A stretch of 64,000 nucleotides of DNA from Anthostomella pinea (GCA_963556695.1 CAUWAG010000010.1:4588001-4652000); one strand, 5' to 3'. Shown: positions 1 through 12,127, counted from the stretch's first letter. Program-made: numbers and translations. The notes: generated from the letters alone by a model not told the origin.

Positions 1-63
1 TCCGCAGCCGGGCTCTTCATTGTTCATACCATTCATCGACACCTCGATTGCTCGCCATCCAAG

Positions 64-1944
64 ATGAGGGAAGTCAATTTCAGCATCCCCAATGTCAACA
101 AGGCATCGGTGGGCATCACCACCGCCCTGTACGACCGTCGGGCGCTGGATTGCACATCGACCTTGCCGTTGATCAACTCGCTCAACCATCTCGCATACCT
201 TACCACATCCTCGGCACGAATTCGAGACATCCTGACCGTCGATGGAGGAATCGAGAGGTTGGTATGCATACTCAAACAAGGTCGGAGCAAGGACATGATG
301 GACATGTGGAAGTGGAACCTCGCTTTTCAGTGCGTCGTCAATATAGGGGTCCGCGGAACCGAGAACGTAAGGACTCGGGTTGTCGAAGCCGACATGGTCC
401 CTGTTATTGCCACCATCCTCGACAATTACATCAAAGTCATCGATAAGTGTCGAGAAAAGGCAGAGGAAGCTAAGCAGAAACAAATCGCGGATCACCATCA
501 CCGCCACCCAAGTCACAGCCATCGGGACTCAACTAAATCGTCTTCCTTCACGAACAGGCCAAGCCGCTTAGACATCGAGCAGAGAGCTTTCCGGAGGCAG
601 GCTCCACCGCCGTCCATAGATGTTTCCGCTGCCACATTTGCAAGCACATCGGCGTCGGCTGAGTCGAGCAATGCGGAAGCTGGTCCGTCTGTGCCATCGT
701 TCCCGGTCACTTCTCCCCCCGACCGACCATCTTTCTCCAGCCACCGCCATCACCATCATCACCACCACCACCATCACCACAGGCATGAGAGTCGTCAAAG
801 CGTGGCGGCGCCTTCTCGCCCAGGTTCTCAGCCCTTGGCGACCGCTGTTCCCACCATGGAGGCGATCGATGGGTTCATCCGCCCTGTTCGGGACATCGAC
901 CGTCTGCCATCTATGGTCCCTGTCTTCCACCCGAACTTGGGGTCCCAACCTGCCTCGCCGACCACCCCATTGCCTCCGCCGCAAACTAGGTCACCAACAG
1001 TTCGACCCACCTCGGTCTTAGGGCCAAATGGTCGGTCGCGGAGACGCCCTTCGATTCGCCATCAGAATTCGACCACGGACACAGATGACTTGAATACAGA
1101 CAGCGTGCAATCGGACGAGTCTGGAGATGCTGAAATGTCTGGTACTGCTGACATTACACCCACTGTTGGCTTTCAGGATATGGCGATGGAGGAAGGAGAC
1201 AGTACATTGGGAGGCACTGCTCTGGATTTGACTACTCCCACTGTGTCTGAGATCCCCGATGCCGGCACCTTCAACATCACGCACCGAACTCCCATGGATG
1301 GAAGCGTTCCCAACAACACAACTACTCCTGGCCCTGCGATGGGGCTCTCTCCCCACCGACCCATCGTAGCGACTCCCCAGCCTTCTCTACCAACTCATGC
1401 GAGCCTACCTCGTTATCTTTTGGACCGACCGTTGCCCCCCAACCCGCAGATGCTGGCAGCAATGCCTCGCGAAGAGGACGTGTTGATGTCGCTTCAGTTG
1501 CTTGCATACGTTTCAAAATATTGCAACCTTCGATCGTACTTCCAGCAAAGCCATTTGGTGCCCCGCCTCAAGATTGGAAAGGAGCTGCAACTACTTGATG
1601 GTGACCATGTCACACTGGAGTCATTGGGAAAGCGAGAATACGAAGAAGAGTATCTCTTGCCCAATGACTTCAACATCTTCCCTCTGGTAGAGAAGTTTAC
1701 CGTGCGCTATCACAGCACGGACATGCAATACTGGGCTGGGGTGGTGATGCGCAACCTTTGCCGCAAGGATGACACCCGAGGGGGAATACGACAATGCGCA
1801 TACTACCAATGTGGCAAATGGGAAGAATTTACACGGCAGTTTGCTAAGTGCCGCCGTTGCCGCCGTACAAAATACTGCAGCAAGGAGTGCCAGAAGAGCG
1901 CCTGGGCGTTCCACCGGCACTGGTGTGTCGCGGCTTCGCAATAG
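64..1944 (+). CDS. samB: MYND zinc-finger protein samB / Mub1-like
   Basis: Single uninterrupted frame of 626 aa. The N-terminal 130 residues form the conserved armadillo-like block of the samB/Mub1 family (opening MREVNFSIPNVNKASVGIT). A long low-complexity middle follows, rich in Ser, Pro and Thr and containing a run of eleven His near residues 224-234. The C-terminus carries a complete MYND zinc finger (C..C..CRRC..YCSKECQ..HRHWC). In yeast the Mub1 protein partners Ubr2 in ubiquitin-ligase control of Rpn4; in Aspergillus the samB orthologue affects conidiophore development and septation. Those roles are family knowledge, not shown here. The start is the first ATG of the frame and matches the family N-terminus. 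The upstream promoter lies outside the window. No intron signal is needed. Confidence 0.93.
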   Translation: MREVNFSIPNVNKASVGITTALYDRRALDCTSTLPLINSLNHLAYLTTSSARIRDILTVDGGIERLVCILKQGRSKDMMDMWKWNLAFQCVVNIGVRGTENVRTRVVEADMVPVIATILDNYIKVIDKCREKAEEAKQKQIADHHHRHPSHSHRDSTKSSSFTNRPSRLDIEQRAFRRQAPPPSIDVSAATFASTSASAESSNAEAGPSVPSFPVTSPPDRPSFSSHRHHHHHHHHHHHRHESRQSVAAPSRPGSQPLATAVPTMEAIDGFIRPVRDIDRLPSMVPVFHPNLGSQPASPTTPLPPPQTRSPTVRPTSVLGPNGRSRRRPSIRHQNSTTDTDDLNTDSVQSDESGDAEMSGTADITPTVGFQDMAMEEGDSTLGGTALDLTTPTVSEIPDAGTFNITHRTPMDGSVPNNTTTPGPAMGLSPHRPIVATPQPSLPTHASLPRYLLDRPLPPNPQMLAAMPREEDVLMSLQLLAYVSKYCNLRSYFQQSHLVPRLKIGKELQLLDGDHVTLESLGKREYEEEYLLPNDFNIFPLVEKFTVRYHSTDMQYWAGVVMRNLCRKDDTRGGIRQCAYYQCGKWEEFTRQFAKCRRCRRTKYCSKECQKSAWAFHRHWCVAASQ

Positions 1945-4900
1945 GATACACTGGCACTCCATCTCATTCCACCTGGCGTTACCAGCATAATGTCTACTTG
2001 ATTGATCAAGTTCATTGATGACTTGAACTGCATGGCGAAGCAAGCATATCACGAAACGGCGTCTGCGCTCTGATACCACTGGTTTTCTTCACATCACGGA
2101 TCTCTTTTGTTCGTTACTGCTTTCCGACGACTTAGTCGCAGAAGGCGGTACCTTTTGAAGAAACTTAACACATTGGGCCAGCCCAAAAGAACGACTCACT
2201 TTCGGTAGTGCCACCCGGGGATCTACACGTTGGGTCTCCGGCTTATCAACCTTTTCACGGATTCTGTCGGCACTAATTGGCCGTAGGACTTCACTATGAC
2301 CTGCCGTCCTAAAATAATCGGCACTTTGCGGGTAGTCACTCGCTCACCCGGATTCTGTGAACATATGATTCAGCACATTCTGGATTGCTTGCCCCTTTCT
2401 ATTTCACTTCTGGGCATTTTGAGGCTGGGTTCATCGACATGGGAGAAGAGGCTTCGCCTCCAGGAGCAAGCACGCGAACCCGCCTGGGTACATTCCTTGG
2501 GGCCGCATTAAGGGGCTCATCGTGGTGAATGGGGTGGGGTCATTGGAGAGAAACGAGACCAAAGACGGGGAGAGGTCAGACACCCCTCTGCTCTTTCATT
2601 GTGTTTTTGGGATGGTAACGCGATAATCAATGATGACGCTTTGTCTGGGCGATCGGACTTCGCACTTGCAACGAGACAAAGCTTCTCGTGCAGAGACATA
2701 AGCTGGGGACTAGGGGTAACGAGCAGATGCCTGGGAGCTGCTCGCTGCACAACCACAAACCCCAAGAAATGTAGTATCTTTAGAAAAAGAAAGAAAGATC
2801 ACCAACTCTCGTCTTTGGTTACGTGTGAAGGGTCTTGTGACGTGATGTATGTCCGTGCCCCTGGAGGACTTGATAAAGGCGTGCTTACCTGAGCCTAGTG
2901 GCTCGTTCTAGCATGACCGTTGAAACCTGGAAACTTTAAGAAAGGTCGGGTCGAAGTAAGCTTAGAGTCGGCCAGCCCGGAACAAACGTCCATCAAACCT
3001 TATGCGATCCCAAGAATGTCTAAGTACGGCAGTGGCGTTTGAACTAAAGAGACTAAGCACTAGGGTCGACTTCGATAATCTAAAAACTGAATCGCTATAG
3101 TCTTGAGGCGGCAAGGTCTGTGGGTCGGGCGCGTACTAGAAAAGGGGTGAGTAGCGGATATTTGGGCGGGATCCATGTACCCCTTTTTTAGGGAGCTACC
3201 ACAGTTCTTTAGCTAGCCACTTGGACTGCTGCGCTGCAGGTGGTTGAACGCAGGTGACTATGACTATTGACAACCTGCCCGGCTTGTTGCTAAGGCACAC
3301 TTAGTTCGAAAGCGGGTGTCTCGGTTGATTATGGACATTGGTCTATATAGGTAGGCAAGCGTGTTGGTGGGTGCTAATTGCCCACACTTTGAATATTTCT
3401 GGATTAATAGATCTAGTCGGATAGGGGTTGTTGCATCAACGAACGGCACCTCCCATGCCGTGGAGGTAGGTACGGTGCTGGCCTTTGCGAATCTTTCTCT
3501 CAGCTCTCGCAGCTTCATCATGTACCTAGGAGACCACCATAGGTATGTATAACCTCACCAGAAAGTCCAGTCAGTCACTGGGTGTTATGGGTACAGGTGC
3601 AGCCAACCAATTCCAGAAAGACGTAGGTATTCATAGGCATTCATATCCACGACACGGAGAATGCGCTCCAACAGGTCCTTCAATCAAACGAATACATATC
3701 CCGAGGGCGTTCTTTCGCGAGGAAAATCCTCCTCCATAGAACTAAGGCCAAAGTCCCTGCTCGCATCAGCGGGCGTCGTCAAAGGGCACTTCATTATATG
3801 CCCACCTCCAGTGCACATCCGCCACGAGCCTCACCTCACCTCCAGCGCCCACAATCTCTCCTCGTCCGTCTAGTAGTGCACCCGGTTCCGGATCCGTCCC
3901 CAGCGCCCGGCCCCATCTTCACAGCGAGCTCGTCCACTGGGCGTTCGGGCTCCCAGCCTGGGAAGGTTCTCGTCTATGGTACTCGAAGTCAGACAAAGGT
4001 ACTTCTATATTAGGCAAGAGATCGCTCCCTGGCGATGGGTAGTTCTCGACGGTCAACGGACGGTCACCTAGCTACTCGCGCCCTTCTCCGGCTCTGGTCG
4101 CCATGGACGCAACCATCGTCTCGACGGTAGGCAGGCACCTGACTCCCTCGCGGCGTCGACAATGTTCCCGCCGGCTCATTCATTCGTTCCTTGGAAGACC
4201 ACACGTGGGAGCCATATATCTGAGAGCACGCAAGTCATCGATATGTCAGGTCCGCACCGATCTCCCGTTGCGTCCTCAGCATTTGCCGAATGTGTGTTGA
4301 AGAGTAAGTATGCGATGACTTGGTGTTGAATGATCCCATTGCTACTTATGCGGACCGGTGTGCTAGCAGATATTCATGTGTTCAACGTCCCTTCACCGGG
4401 CCGAAGAGTCGACCATGAAGGTTCACATCACGGAGGAAGCGTGGTTATAGATTTACAAACTGATATAACTCACATAGGAAGGCCTACTTTAGTCGAAGTT
4501 TTCCAGAGCAGCCACACTGCAAAGCTTAAATATAGCCCGCCCAGCCCCTTATTCCACCCACGACGGTACAGGATATATACACGAGTTCAGTAGGTTAATC
4601 TGGTAGCCGGGTTGGTACGGCCTAGCGGAGTATTCTTACAAAGTATTCTTACAAGGTAGTCTTAGGCACAGCTGTTCGATTCCTCTAGCGGCTGGAATAT
4701 ATTTTTTTGTTTGTTCTTTTTTGGCCCTACCAACCCGACCACTCTCTCCCCCCTTTCTCTTTTATCGTATCGAGTTGAGCCACCTGATGCAGCAGCGCCT
4801 TGCTGTTTTGCGACCAAAATGGCGGCGGCTGACGTCGCTCCACCGAGTGAGGTGGCCATAGGATGGAGGTACGTGATGATGGCCAAAAGTGACCTTCTTC

Positions 4901-7600
4901 TCGAGGTCGACTCCACCACCACCCTCAACCCGCTTCCGTACGTTGGGTGAGGCATGGAGAACGAGATGTACGCCGGGTGGGACTTTGACGGGTATAGACA
5001 CCCCCTTTGCCCCTTAACGCAGGTGACTTTCAGGCGAGGCGACTCCCAGCTTGAGAGCTACGATGGATTGTTCACGTATCAGGGTGAGCCCCCTCGACTA
5101 CCACCACGTCGTCTGCGGATATGTTTGCAGCTCCTGCCAAGGAGCCACCTAGGTATTTGATCACTGGGGCCGTCGTAGGGGTGGTCGATGAAGACAATAA
5201 CAACAAAGCCCTCGCTTGCCAGAGACTCGGTCATTGCACTGCATATCAGACGTGGTAGGTAGTACTAATCCTGATCTACTTGGGGCACACGGCAACGACA
5301 ATTCGTGGGCCAGAGGGATTGCGTGGTCCACCACGCCGGATGGAAGCGAGACCACGACAGACACGTGGAGCCATCTATGTGTATCCAGTCATATCATATC
5401 GCGATAGCAGATGAAGGTGTCCCAAGGGACTCGGCAACGCCTTGACGGTATCTTATACACTAGCCACTCCTTCTCTCCGTCGTGTCGAGTTGGGCGAGCG
5501 TGCGCTGTGTCTGATAGACTGGGCAAACGAAAGCACTCAGTGATTGGGAGGAAAACGTAGTCGTGACAGATGGACGCCATATAAGACCGACAATGCAGAC
5601 CCGTCTGGCTTACACATTTGCGATGAATTATGACTCCTACCTTAGTTGCCTGTCCCGACCGGTACTGTCGGGCGAGAACTAATGAGCTGGTGAGACTACC
5701 TAGGTCCTTAAAATGAAGAGTGAGATATCGCGTAGAGCGGTTGAAGCGTGGTGTGCCTTAGAGGAGACGAGTACCATCGGTTGCACTCTGACAGTCTGCT
5801 CGGTCGTCATCTCTGGGCGTTGCCGAAGACTGCACATATCATTCAAGCTTCGGGTGTCCTCACCTCAAAAAAGGAGTGTAATTGGAAAGCAAGAGAGTAG
5901 GTTCGCAACCATCCCGAACTGCCGTTGAGAAAGCAATCTCATGGCCTGACACACTGGGGGGTAATGGCCACTTGTTCTCGTTCCCAGAGTCGCCGGTGGC
6001 TAGCAGTCGTTGAACATGTCTAATCCCACAGCGCATCGCTGCGATTCTTCGAGCCAAACTTAGGTAGCAGATCCCCATGTTCCCAGACTGTTGAGCATAA
6101 TCGACCATGTCAACGCCGAGAAAAGAATCTCGTGTTTCCGGAGTGGAAGTGCCGGCAGCGACGTGAACGATTTTCATCCATGCTCGATGGCGGTACCGTC
6201 TGGTTGCGAGCGGTCATCCTTGCAGCCGTTTGTGGGACGCTGACACACGTCGGCTCGATCCCGGCACTCACACCAAGTCGCACAGCCAAAAGAACGGGAA
6301 TGTATGTGTTCAACGACAGCGAAGACTCGACAGTACACATATTCTCGGACTGTCACCACTGGGTAGTTCGTGTATGCCTCCCTCGGGATCTGCTGGACGT
6401 AGATATGATATGCATGTGTACACAGTTTTCGGTGTAATCAGGGACTCCTGTTTGGTCGGCTGCTGGTTTTCTCCCTGCACTAGCATGACGGCATGCGGTT
6501 TGTCGTCTTCACCGCCAGTTGCTCGCTCGCTCTGTTTGCTGCCGGCACGAACGCGTCGAAGGAGACCACGGAACTGCAGTGGAGCCCGGTACTGGGTAGT
6601 AGACCACCTGCACTGGTGGTGAGGTGAGGGAGTTGGCCGACAGCTGGTTCCGGAGCTGCGTGGAGGATGGGGGGATGGGGGGATGGCCGCATATGCTGCG
6701 GCCAGCCCAGACGGTTTATCACATTTACAAGGTGAAGTCACCCTGTCATCCCCGTCATCCCCGTCATCCCGGTGTGCGTTGGCACCGTTGGTTTTTTAGC
6801 TCCCGCCGACGAGAAAAACGCGGTGGCTGTGGGTGGCTGGGGAAGAAGCAGGGTCTGTTATGATTGGCCAATTGCACATGTGGGTCCAGGGCTTAGAAGT
6901 TAGGGGTCACGGACTCGCGTCAGTCTCTCCAGTCGTGAGTCCCGACGTGGGCCTCGGGGCCGGTCCCCTGTCACTATTCCGTCTCATTGTAACTTGTTGA
7001 TGCCCCGGGCCCCGGCCATCATTATCATTCACGATACGTACCTGCTTGCATGCATACCTATACCTCACTTTGCCTCATGTTTGGGATTGGGCTTCGGTGA
7101 ATACACCACGCGCCCGATATGCCTTTGTCGTACGACGGGCTGCAGGTATCCAGATGGGATGCCATAGCAGTCTTTGCTCCCTCTGGCCACGCTTCCGCGG
7201 CTCTGGCTCTCGAGATCTCAGATGACACCCGGTCATCATGTCTCAGACAGGAGGCAGTTGTGAACGTGGAAGAGTCGGGTCCGGGTCCATCCCGTCAGCC
7301 CGTTGGACTCGGCAAGACAACGCACCTTTGACCCCGATAGCCTCTCGACGAGTCTGGAGATGCAAATGCCAACATGGGAGCCATGGGATACTGACCGGTC
7401 GGTCCATGGATCAGGATATGAAGTTATGAACAGGTTCCCTGAACCCTGTCGGAGCTTTGTCCGATTTCAAGGGTTCCAAGGGTCCCTTCACACCTTTTCC
7501 TGGTGCCTCGAATTTGACCAAGACCCCCCTCGCGGGTGTGTGGCGGCTGAGCCCGTGGTAATTTGCTTTGCCGCGGTGCAACTTGCTGCTGCTTCGCATC
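1945..7600. other. gene-poor intergenic stretch
   Basis: About 5.6 kb downstream of samB. The reading frames here are all short (under about 135 codons), overlap on both strands, and contain no domain or motif I recognise. Only short low-complexity patches were noted, for example repeats of ccccgtcat near 6740-6775. There is no B-box consistent with a tRNA and no AT-rich RIP signature. I see no gene here, although a small or lineage-specific gene with several introns cannot be excluded. Confidence 0.5.
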
Positions 7601-9659
7601 GCATTGCATTGCATTGTTGCTGACGACTTTTCTCATTTTTCTTCTTTCCCGCCTGTCCAACTCGGCTCAGCTTGACTTGCAACAACAGGCTGACTCGCAA
7701 CACCGTTCGGAAGTCAACCACGACGACTCCAGTCCTCAATCACCACCAACTGACTGCCTCTAGATTAGCAATCTATTCCTACCTTTCTGAGTTGCAAACG
7801 CCCCCTGAGACATGTAGATCTGAGTTACACAAGAGCCTTACTCCTGTGGGCTCCGTCTCGGGTCTGAATCCTATCAAAACCCTCCAAGGCTTTATCAGGA
7901 CTTTGGACAACTCATCTTGCATCAGCGCGGCTACGACAAACGGCGTCTCATTCGCTTGTCAACCTCGAACCCACACGGCCAGCGCACAGGGTGCTACATA
8001 CATATTCGTGCCATCCGCCCCCGGATCTGGAACCTACAACTCGTCGCCGTCACCTGCTCTCCTCCCGATCGCTTCACAGAGCGAGCGCTTAAGATCTCAA
8101 GATAGACCCCCGAGATCTCGACGCGCGCATCTGCATCTGCACCTGCGTCTGCGTCTGCGTATGCAACTGCGTCTGCATCTGGCTGCGTCCCTTCCGAAGA
8201 CGGCCCACAGACTGGTTCATGTTCATGCACAAGACGTCGACCTGCAGTTCCCCTTTTATTTATTTTTATTTTTCATCCCCTGCAACCCTAATAATAACGC
8301 GTACCCTACATACCAGACTCAACATCTGGGCCTACACACATTCAGCCGGCGTGCTGTCTTCTGCGAAATCCAGTCTCTGCCCTACCCATCTATCTATCTA
8401 CCTACAATCATGACCTTGCCATCTCAACTCTCCTCCACACCGTGCTGTCGCTGAGGACGCCGCCCATATCCACATCTGGAGCCGCTTCGGTTTCGCGGGG
8501 CCAAGCGTCGGGAAGACGTCGCTCAACATCGTCCATCTCCACATGGTTCCAAACCGAAAACCTGCCAATTGACCTCACACCGCCATTGGCGTCCTTGCGA
8601 ACGCCTATCTAGGCTCTCCTTGCCGCGTGGAGATCCTATATATACCATTTCATCACTGATCACCACCCACTAGCACCACAACGACCACTGACATCGAAAT
8701 GCTTCTCGATCGAACAAGTCTGGGAACGTCCGCCGCCGCCGCCTCCACACATCTTCAACCCTCGCGCCCTCACGCGCGTCCTGTTTGCGCCGACCTACCT
8801 CAACGGTAACCTGCGCAGTGGACATACCAAACCAGCCTCTCAATTGGCGTTGTCTGCTTGTATCAACTATACTGTATCATATTGGTCAGTACTCGTCCAA
8901 TAACGAAAGAGTCCAGTATCTGGTCCATCTTGCGACAAACCGTGTCCAACTAACGCGTGTGACGCCAGTCCTCTTGTAATTCTGAATGTTTAATATTGAT
9001 TGGACTTTACTTCTGGTCAGGTTTTGAAGAGCTGGGATAGCTCTGTCGACTAAACTCGCCTTCTTCACCACTGTCTGAACGGACCATTCACCACCCTTTC
9101 TCGTGCGATCCTCCATCACCTGTCTTATGCCCATGCATGGACCAAGTCACCGCCAGAGTCATTCGTTTTTAAATCTCCTGCATTTGGGGGATCACATCTC
9201 TCATCATCCTCATCCCAATATTATTTGGCAGCTTCGAGGTAGCTGACAGTGGGCTCCGCTACCGTACACCTCCTGGGCGCTCCTAGTCTCGAACACTACT
9301 CTTCGACCTCAAGCAAAATCAGGCACAGACAGGCCAGCAGCTTGTTTGAGCAGCATCGGTATTGGCTAGTTTCAAAACATTACGCGACTGGACCAGCCAT
9401 TATTTGAGGAAAACCAGGAGCTGTCAGGTACGGCAACACTTTCCTGTATCCCTCTTCACCCCTTCCTTCATCCTTTGATACTCGAAGTGAACCCCCACGG
9501 CACCTGGGCCGTCAATTTCTACGTCTACCAAATATCAATGCCAAATCGGTCCACCCCATATCACCCCTCGTACGCTGCATTTTCGTAATTGACAAACAGA
9601 GGCCGCCTGCTCATCACGTTCCAGGGTTCTAATATCGGCCATTTTCTTGGTCGGTCTCA
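7601..9659 (+). promoter_or_regulatory. putative long promoter/5' leader of the 14-3-3-like gene
   Basis: About 2 kb directly upstream of the start at 9660. It is pyrimidine-rich on the + strand with many CA/CT-rich tracts, which is typical of filamentous-fungal promoters and leaders, and it contains a TATA-like tatatata near 8637. It includes a 260-codon open frame (about 7672-8454) whose translation is low complexity (His/Leu/Arg repeats from hexamer DNA) and lacks any domain, so I do not call it a gene. Several short upstream ATG frames lie between 8.7 and 9.6 kb. The true transcription start cannot be read from sequence alone. Confidence 0.3.
8116..8182. repeat. imperfect hexamer repeat (tctgcg/tctgca)n
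   Basis: Roughly eleven imperfect copies of a 6-nt unit (catctg, cacctg, cgtctg and variants). The repeat accounts for the His-Leu-Arg-Leu run in the long open frame across this region, so that frame is probably not selected coding sequence. Confidence 0.6.
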
Positions 9660-10628
9660 ATGGCCTCCTCAGAGGTCGACCAGAAATTCCTCGGCAGACT
9701 AGCGAGAGCCGTTGAGCCTAACAATGTGCTCCTTTCGTCCATGTTGTACAAGATCCTCGGCCTGTCCATCACCTTGGCAGAGCAGACAGTCAAGGCCCGA
9801 AAGCAACGCAAGTTAGACACGACAAGAGAGACACAGTCCTTGGAACTATACTTCCACATTATCTGGCTCTCGCGTGAAGGCTTGATCATGCTAGAACAGT
9901 ACGTTCTGCCGATGGTTGGAGATTACGTAGAGCTGAAGGTGCTCGCGTACAAGCTCCGAGCCTCATTCTACCACATTTTCGTCCTGTTTCACAACAAGCC
10001 TGCAGTATCCGCGATGGGCGTAAGCGACTCGACGGTCATCCCTGACATACCACCAATACCGCGGCTCGACAAGGGAAAGGGCGTCGACCGAGGTGACAGC
10101 ATTCCGGAAACCGCGCGTTCATCCTTACAACCCACGCATCCCCTGGAGGGAGGTCCGGTGGGTCCGGTAGGTCCGGTAGGGCCGCCTCCGGGCTTTGGGC
10201 CGCAACCACCAGTACCTGCGGCAGCATTCTTGCTTCCCTCGGCCGATTACCGACTGACAGCTCACCAGTGCTTCAAGGACGCTGTAGAACTAGCCGATGG
10301 TATGCTCTGGGGCTCACATTCCTTGCGACTATCCGTCAGGACCGAGTATGCAGCGTTCCTCTACGAGTGCCTACACGACCAGGAGGGTAGCCGAAAGTTG
10401 GCGAAGGAGACAATCGCCGGCGTATACGATGCGTCGGAGGGCATGGATGACGACATGTTCAACGACGCGTGCGATCTAGTCACGGTTCTGGGCAAGATGA
10501 TGAAGAGAGGGCTTGGATCCAGCAATACGTTACGAACCAGAGGGGCTAGCCCGGCGACGCAAGGAACATCACAGGCAGACAGCGTCGCCACGGCCGTTCC
10601 GGCTGCAGGGATGGAGAACCCAATATGA
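9660..10628 (+). CDS. divergent 14-3-3-like domain protein
   Basis: Intronless frame of 322 aa. Residues about 1-115 are helical and resemble the N-terminal half of 14-3-3 proteins. The stretch ending AYKLRASFYHIFVLFHNK aligns with the family segment that normally reads Y-x-K-M-x-G-D-Y-Y-R-Y-L-A-E. A Pro/Gly-rich linker with repeated GPV units (about residues 160-185) interrupts the fold. Residues 195-285 then resemble the C-terminal helices (YRLTAHQCFKDAVELADG; SLRLSVRTEYAAFLYECL). The Arg-Tyr pair used by canonical 14-3-3 proteins to hold phosphoserine seems replaced by His-Ile, so phosphopeptide binding may be lost; that is inference. The true 14-3-3 paralogue is not in this window. The start is the first in-frame ATG, just after an AT-poor leader. 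Confidence 0.6.
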   Translation: MASSEVDQKFLGRLARAVEPNNVLLSSMLYKILGLSITLAEQTVKARKQRKLDTTRETQSLELYFHIIWLSREGLIMLEQYVLPMVGDYVELKVLAYKLRASFYHIFVLFHNKPAVSAMGVSDSTVIPDIPPIPRLDKGKGVDRGDSIPETARSSLQPTHPLEGGPVGPVGPVGPPPGFGPQPPVPAAAFLLPSADYRLTAHQCFKDAVELADGMLWGSHSLRLSVRTEYAAFLYECLHDQEGSRKLAKETIAGVYDASEGMDDDMFNDACDLVTVLGKMMKRGLGSSNTLRTRGASPATQGTSQADSVATAVPAAGMENPI

Positions 10629-11792
10629 ACAGCAGCCTGCTGAACTTCATCCCACGCCACATCCAGATAAAGAATTTCTCAAAAAGCCAGCCGAATATCC
10701 GGGCTCAAGACCCACCACAACGCGCGCCTTTGACTGAAGGTACAGTGTGGTAACCTACAGCTTCGCCAATCCACCAAACTCCAGATTTTACCTCGAGCCC
10801 ATGGGGGGGGGGGTACGTCATGGAGTTCAGAGGCCGCAAGACATCCAGCTACGGCCGCGGAGAGCCAGAGACGATTCGTATCTTGCAAGACGTGGATTTC
10901 CACACATTATCCTAGCACGCGGCCGGTGCACGAGATGCCGACATCAACCGGAACGCTCAACATCTCATCGTTGCAGCTCCAATATCCTCGCCCTCTCCCG
11001 CACTCCCGCCCCCACCTTCCATCAATCAGCATAGCATAGTCAGGGAGTTCAGGAGTCTAGCATCAAGCCGGTATTGTCACATTTGACCTTGGGATACCCA
11101 TCGGCCTACCAGCATTGTTGGCAGTGGTTGTAATCTGCCATGCGGCTCATATGGCTGGCGTACAGTATGCGCAGAGCGAGCGAGGGATATTGCCGCTCTT
11201 GCTATCTGGTTCTGCATAGCTGTTTAATATCATTGTATCTGAAAGACTTCAAGGCCCGAAATTGAAGCTTTGACCTCTTGTGAAATCGCTTGCAGTATCT
11301 TGAGGATGTCCTATGGTCATCCCATTCCGAGCAAATGGGTAGGTGGCTAGGTCGAGAAACCCGCATTCAGGAACAGAACACTAGGTATCAAGGCTTCATG
11401 CATCACTCCTCTCGAGGATTCTTCAGTGTCTGCCGGGCCTCATATCGGTTAGGCAGCCTCCTCAACTAGACCCAGTCAAATCGAGTTGCATCAGTGCTGA
11501 GCCGTTGAAGCGCATCACATTGTTTTATGTTTTTATATATATCTCCGTCCTTCCTCCGTGCGCATCCGGGCGGCTGCCACCCCTTATGTATGCTACCAAT
11601 ACATGGGGCCACATCCTCATTTTCGGCAGGCGTTGAGGCAAAACCTTGTTTCTAGACATAGACATGAGACTTAGAGTCAGCTGCTATCTTACACAACCCG
11701 AGTAAAAGGCCCAAGCAAGTCTGCAAGTCTGCAGGGCAAAGAGGCAGAGGCTCTGGCATTGCCGTCGTATGTCTGTCGGCCAGATCCTAGGC
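10629..11792. other. intergenic region, nothing recognised
   Basis: Contains the 3' flank of the 14-3-3-like gene, including a G9 run at 10804-10812. No supported gene, RNA or element was found. Confidence 0.5.
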
Positions 11793-12127
11793 TCAACAGT
11801 CCGGAGATGGGTTCTTAGACTCCCGCTTCCAGCTTGGGGACGGGATCAAATGGATTCTGCTCTTCCAGCCAGGAGGAGGAAAATCAATGGACTTTCTCTT
11901 CCAGCCGGGAGACGTGTCGATGGACTGACTCCCTCTGGGCCTAGGATGATGCACCATGTCAGTTGCCATCCATCCTGTCATGGGAAAAGCATCACGACTA
12001 TGGTGATATGGGATGCTTTTGGCAGGCCTACCTCGGCATGTCGAGGCCGGCACTGATAGGGGCTGGCTGCCGAGACGCCCAGGGCTAGGACGAGAACGAG
12101 GGCGAGGAGCGAGGTGGTAGTTTTCAT
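11793..12127 (-). CDS. small secreted repeat-peptide candidate (exon structure uncertain)
   Basis: The first exon is convincing. From ATG at 12127 it encodes a strong signal peptide (MKTTTSLLALVLVLALGVSA, then ASPYQCRPRHAE) ending at a GTAGGC donor (12032/12031). The continuation is ambiguous. A canonical intron with branch site CTGAC and acceptor ccTAG at 11941 gives a 50-aa product ending at 11884. A weaker donor (CA|GTGCCG) would instead join the frame that stays open to 11793. In that frame three consecutive 12-aa units are encoded, each with a P-x-W-K core (SPGWKRKS, PPGWKSRI, SPSWKRES), followed by a terminal Cys. Secreted precursors with repeated units and basic sites are typical of Kex2-processed fungal pheromones or RiPP-like peptides. 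No known core peptide is recognised, so function is open. Confidence 0.35.
11826..11933. repeat. three copies of a 36-nt tandem unit
   Basis: The octamer cttccagc recurs at 11826, 11862 and 11898, an exact period of 36 nt, inside otherwise similar flanks. 36 nt is 12 codons, and on the minus strand one frame stays open through all three units. Confidence 0.7.

Noticed and set aside
3300..3330. Possible tRNA B-box (agttcgaaagc)
   Set aside because: No acceptor pairing or A-box around it.
7672..8454. 260-codon open frame on the + strand upstream of the 14-3-3-like gene
   Set aside because: Composition is driven by hexamer DNA repeats and pyrimidine-rich leader sequence; no domain, no coherent protein pattern.
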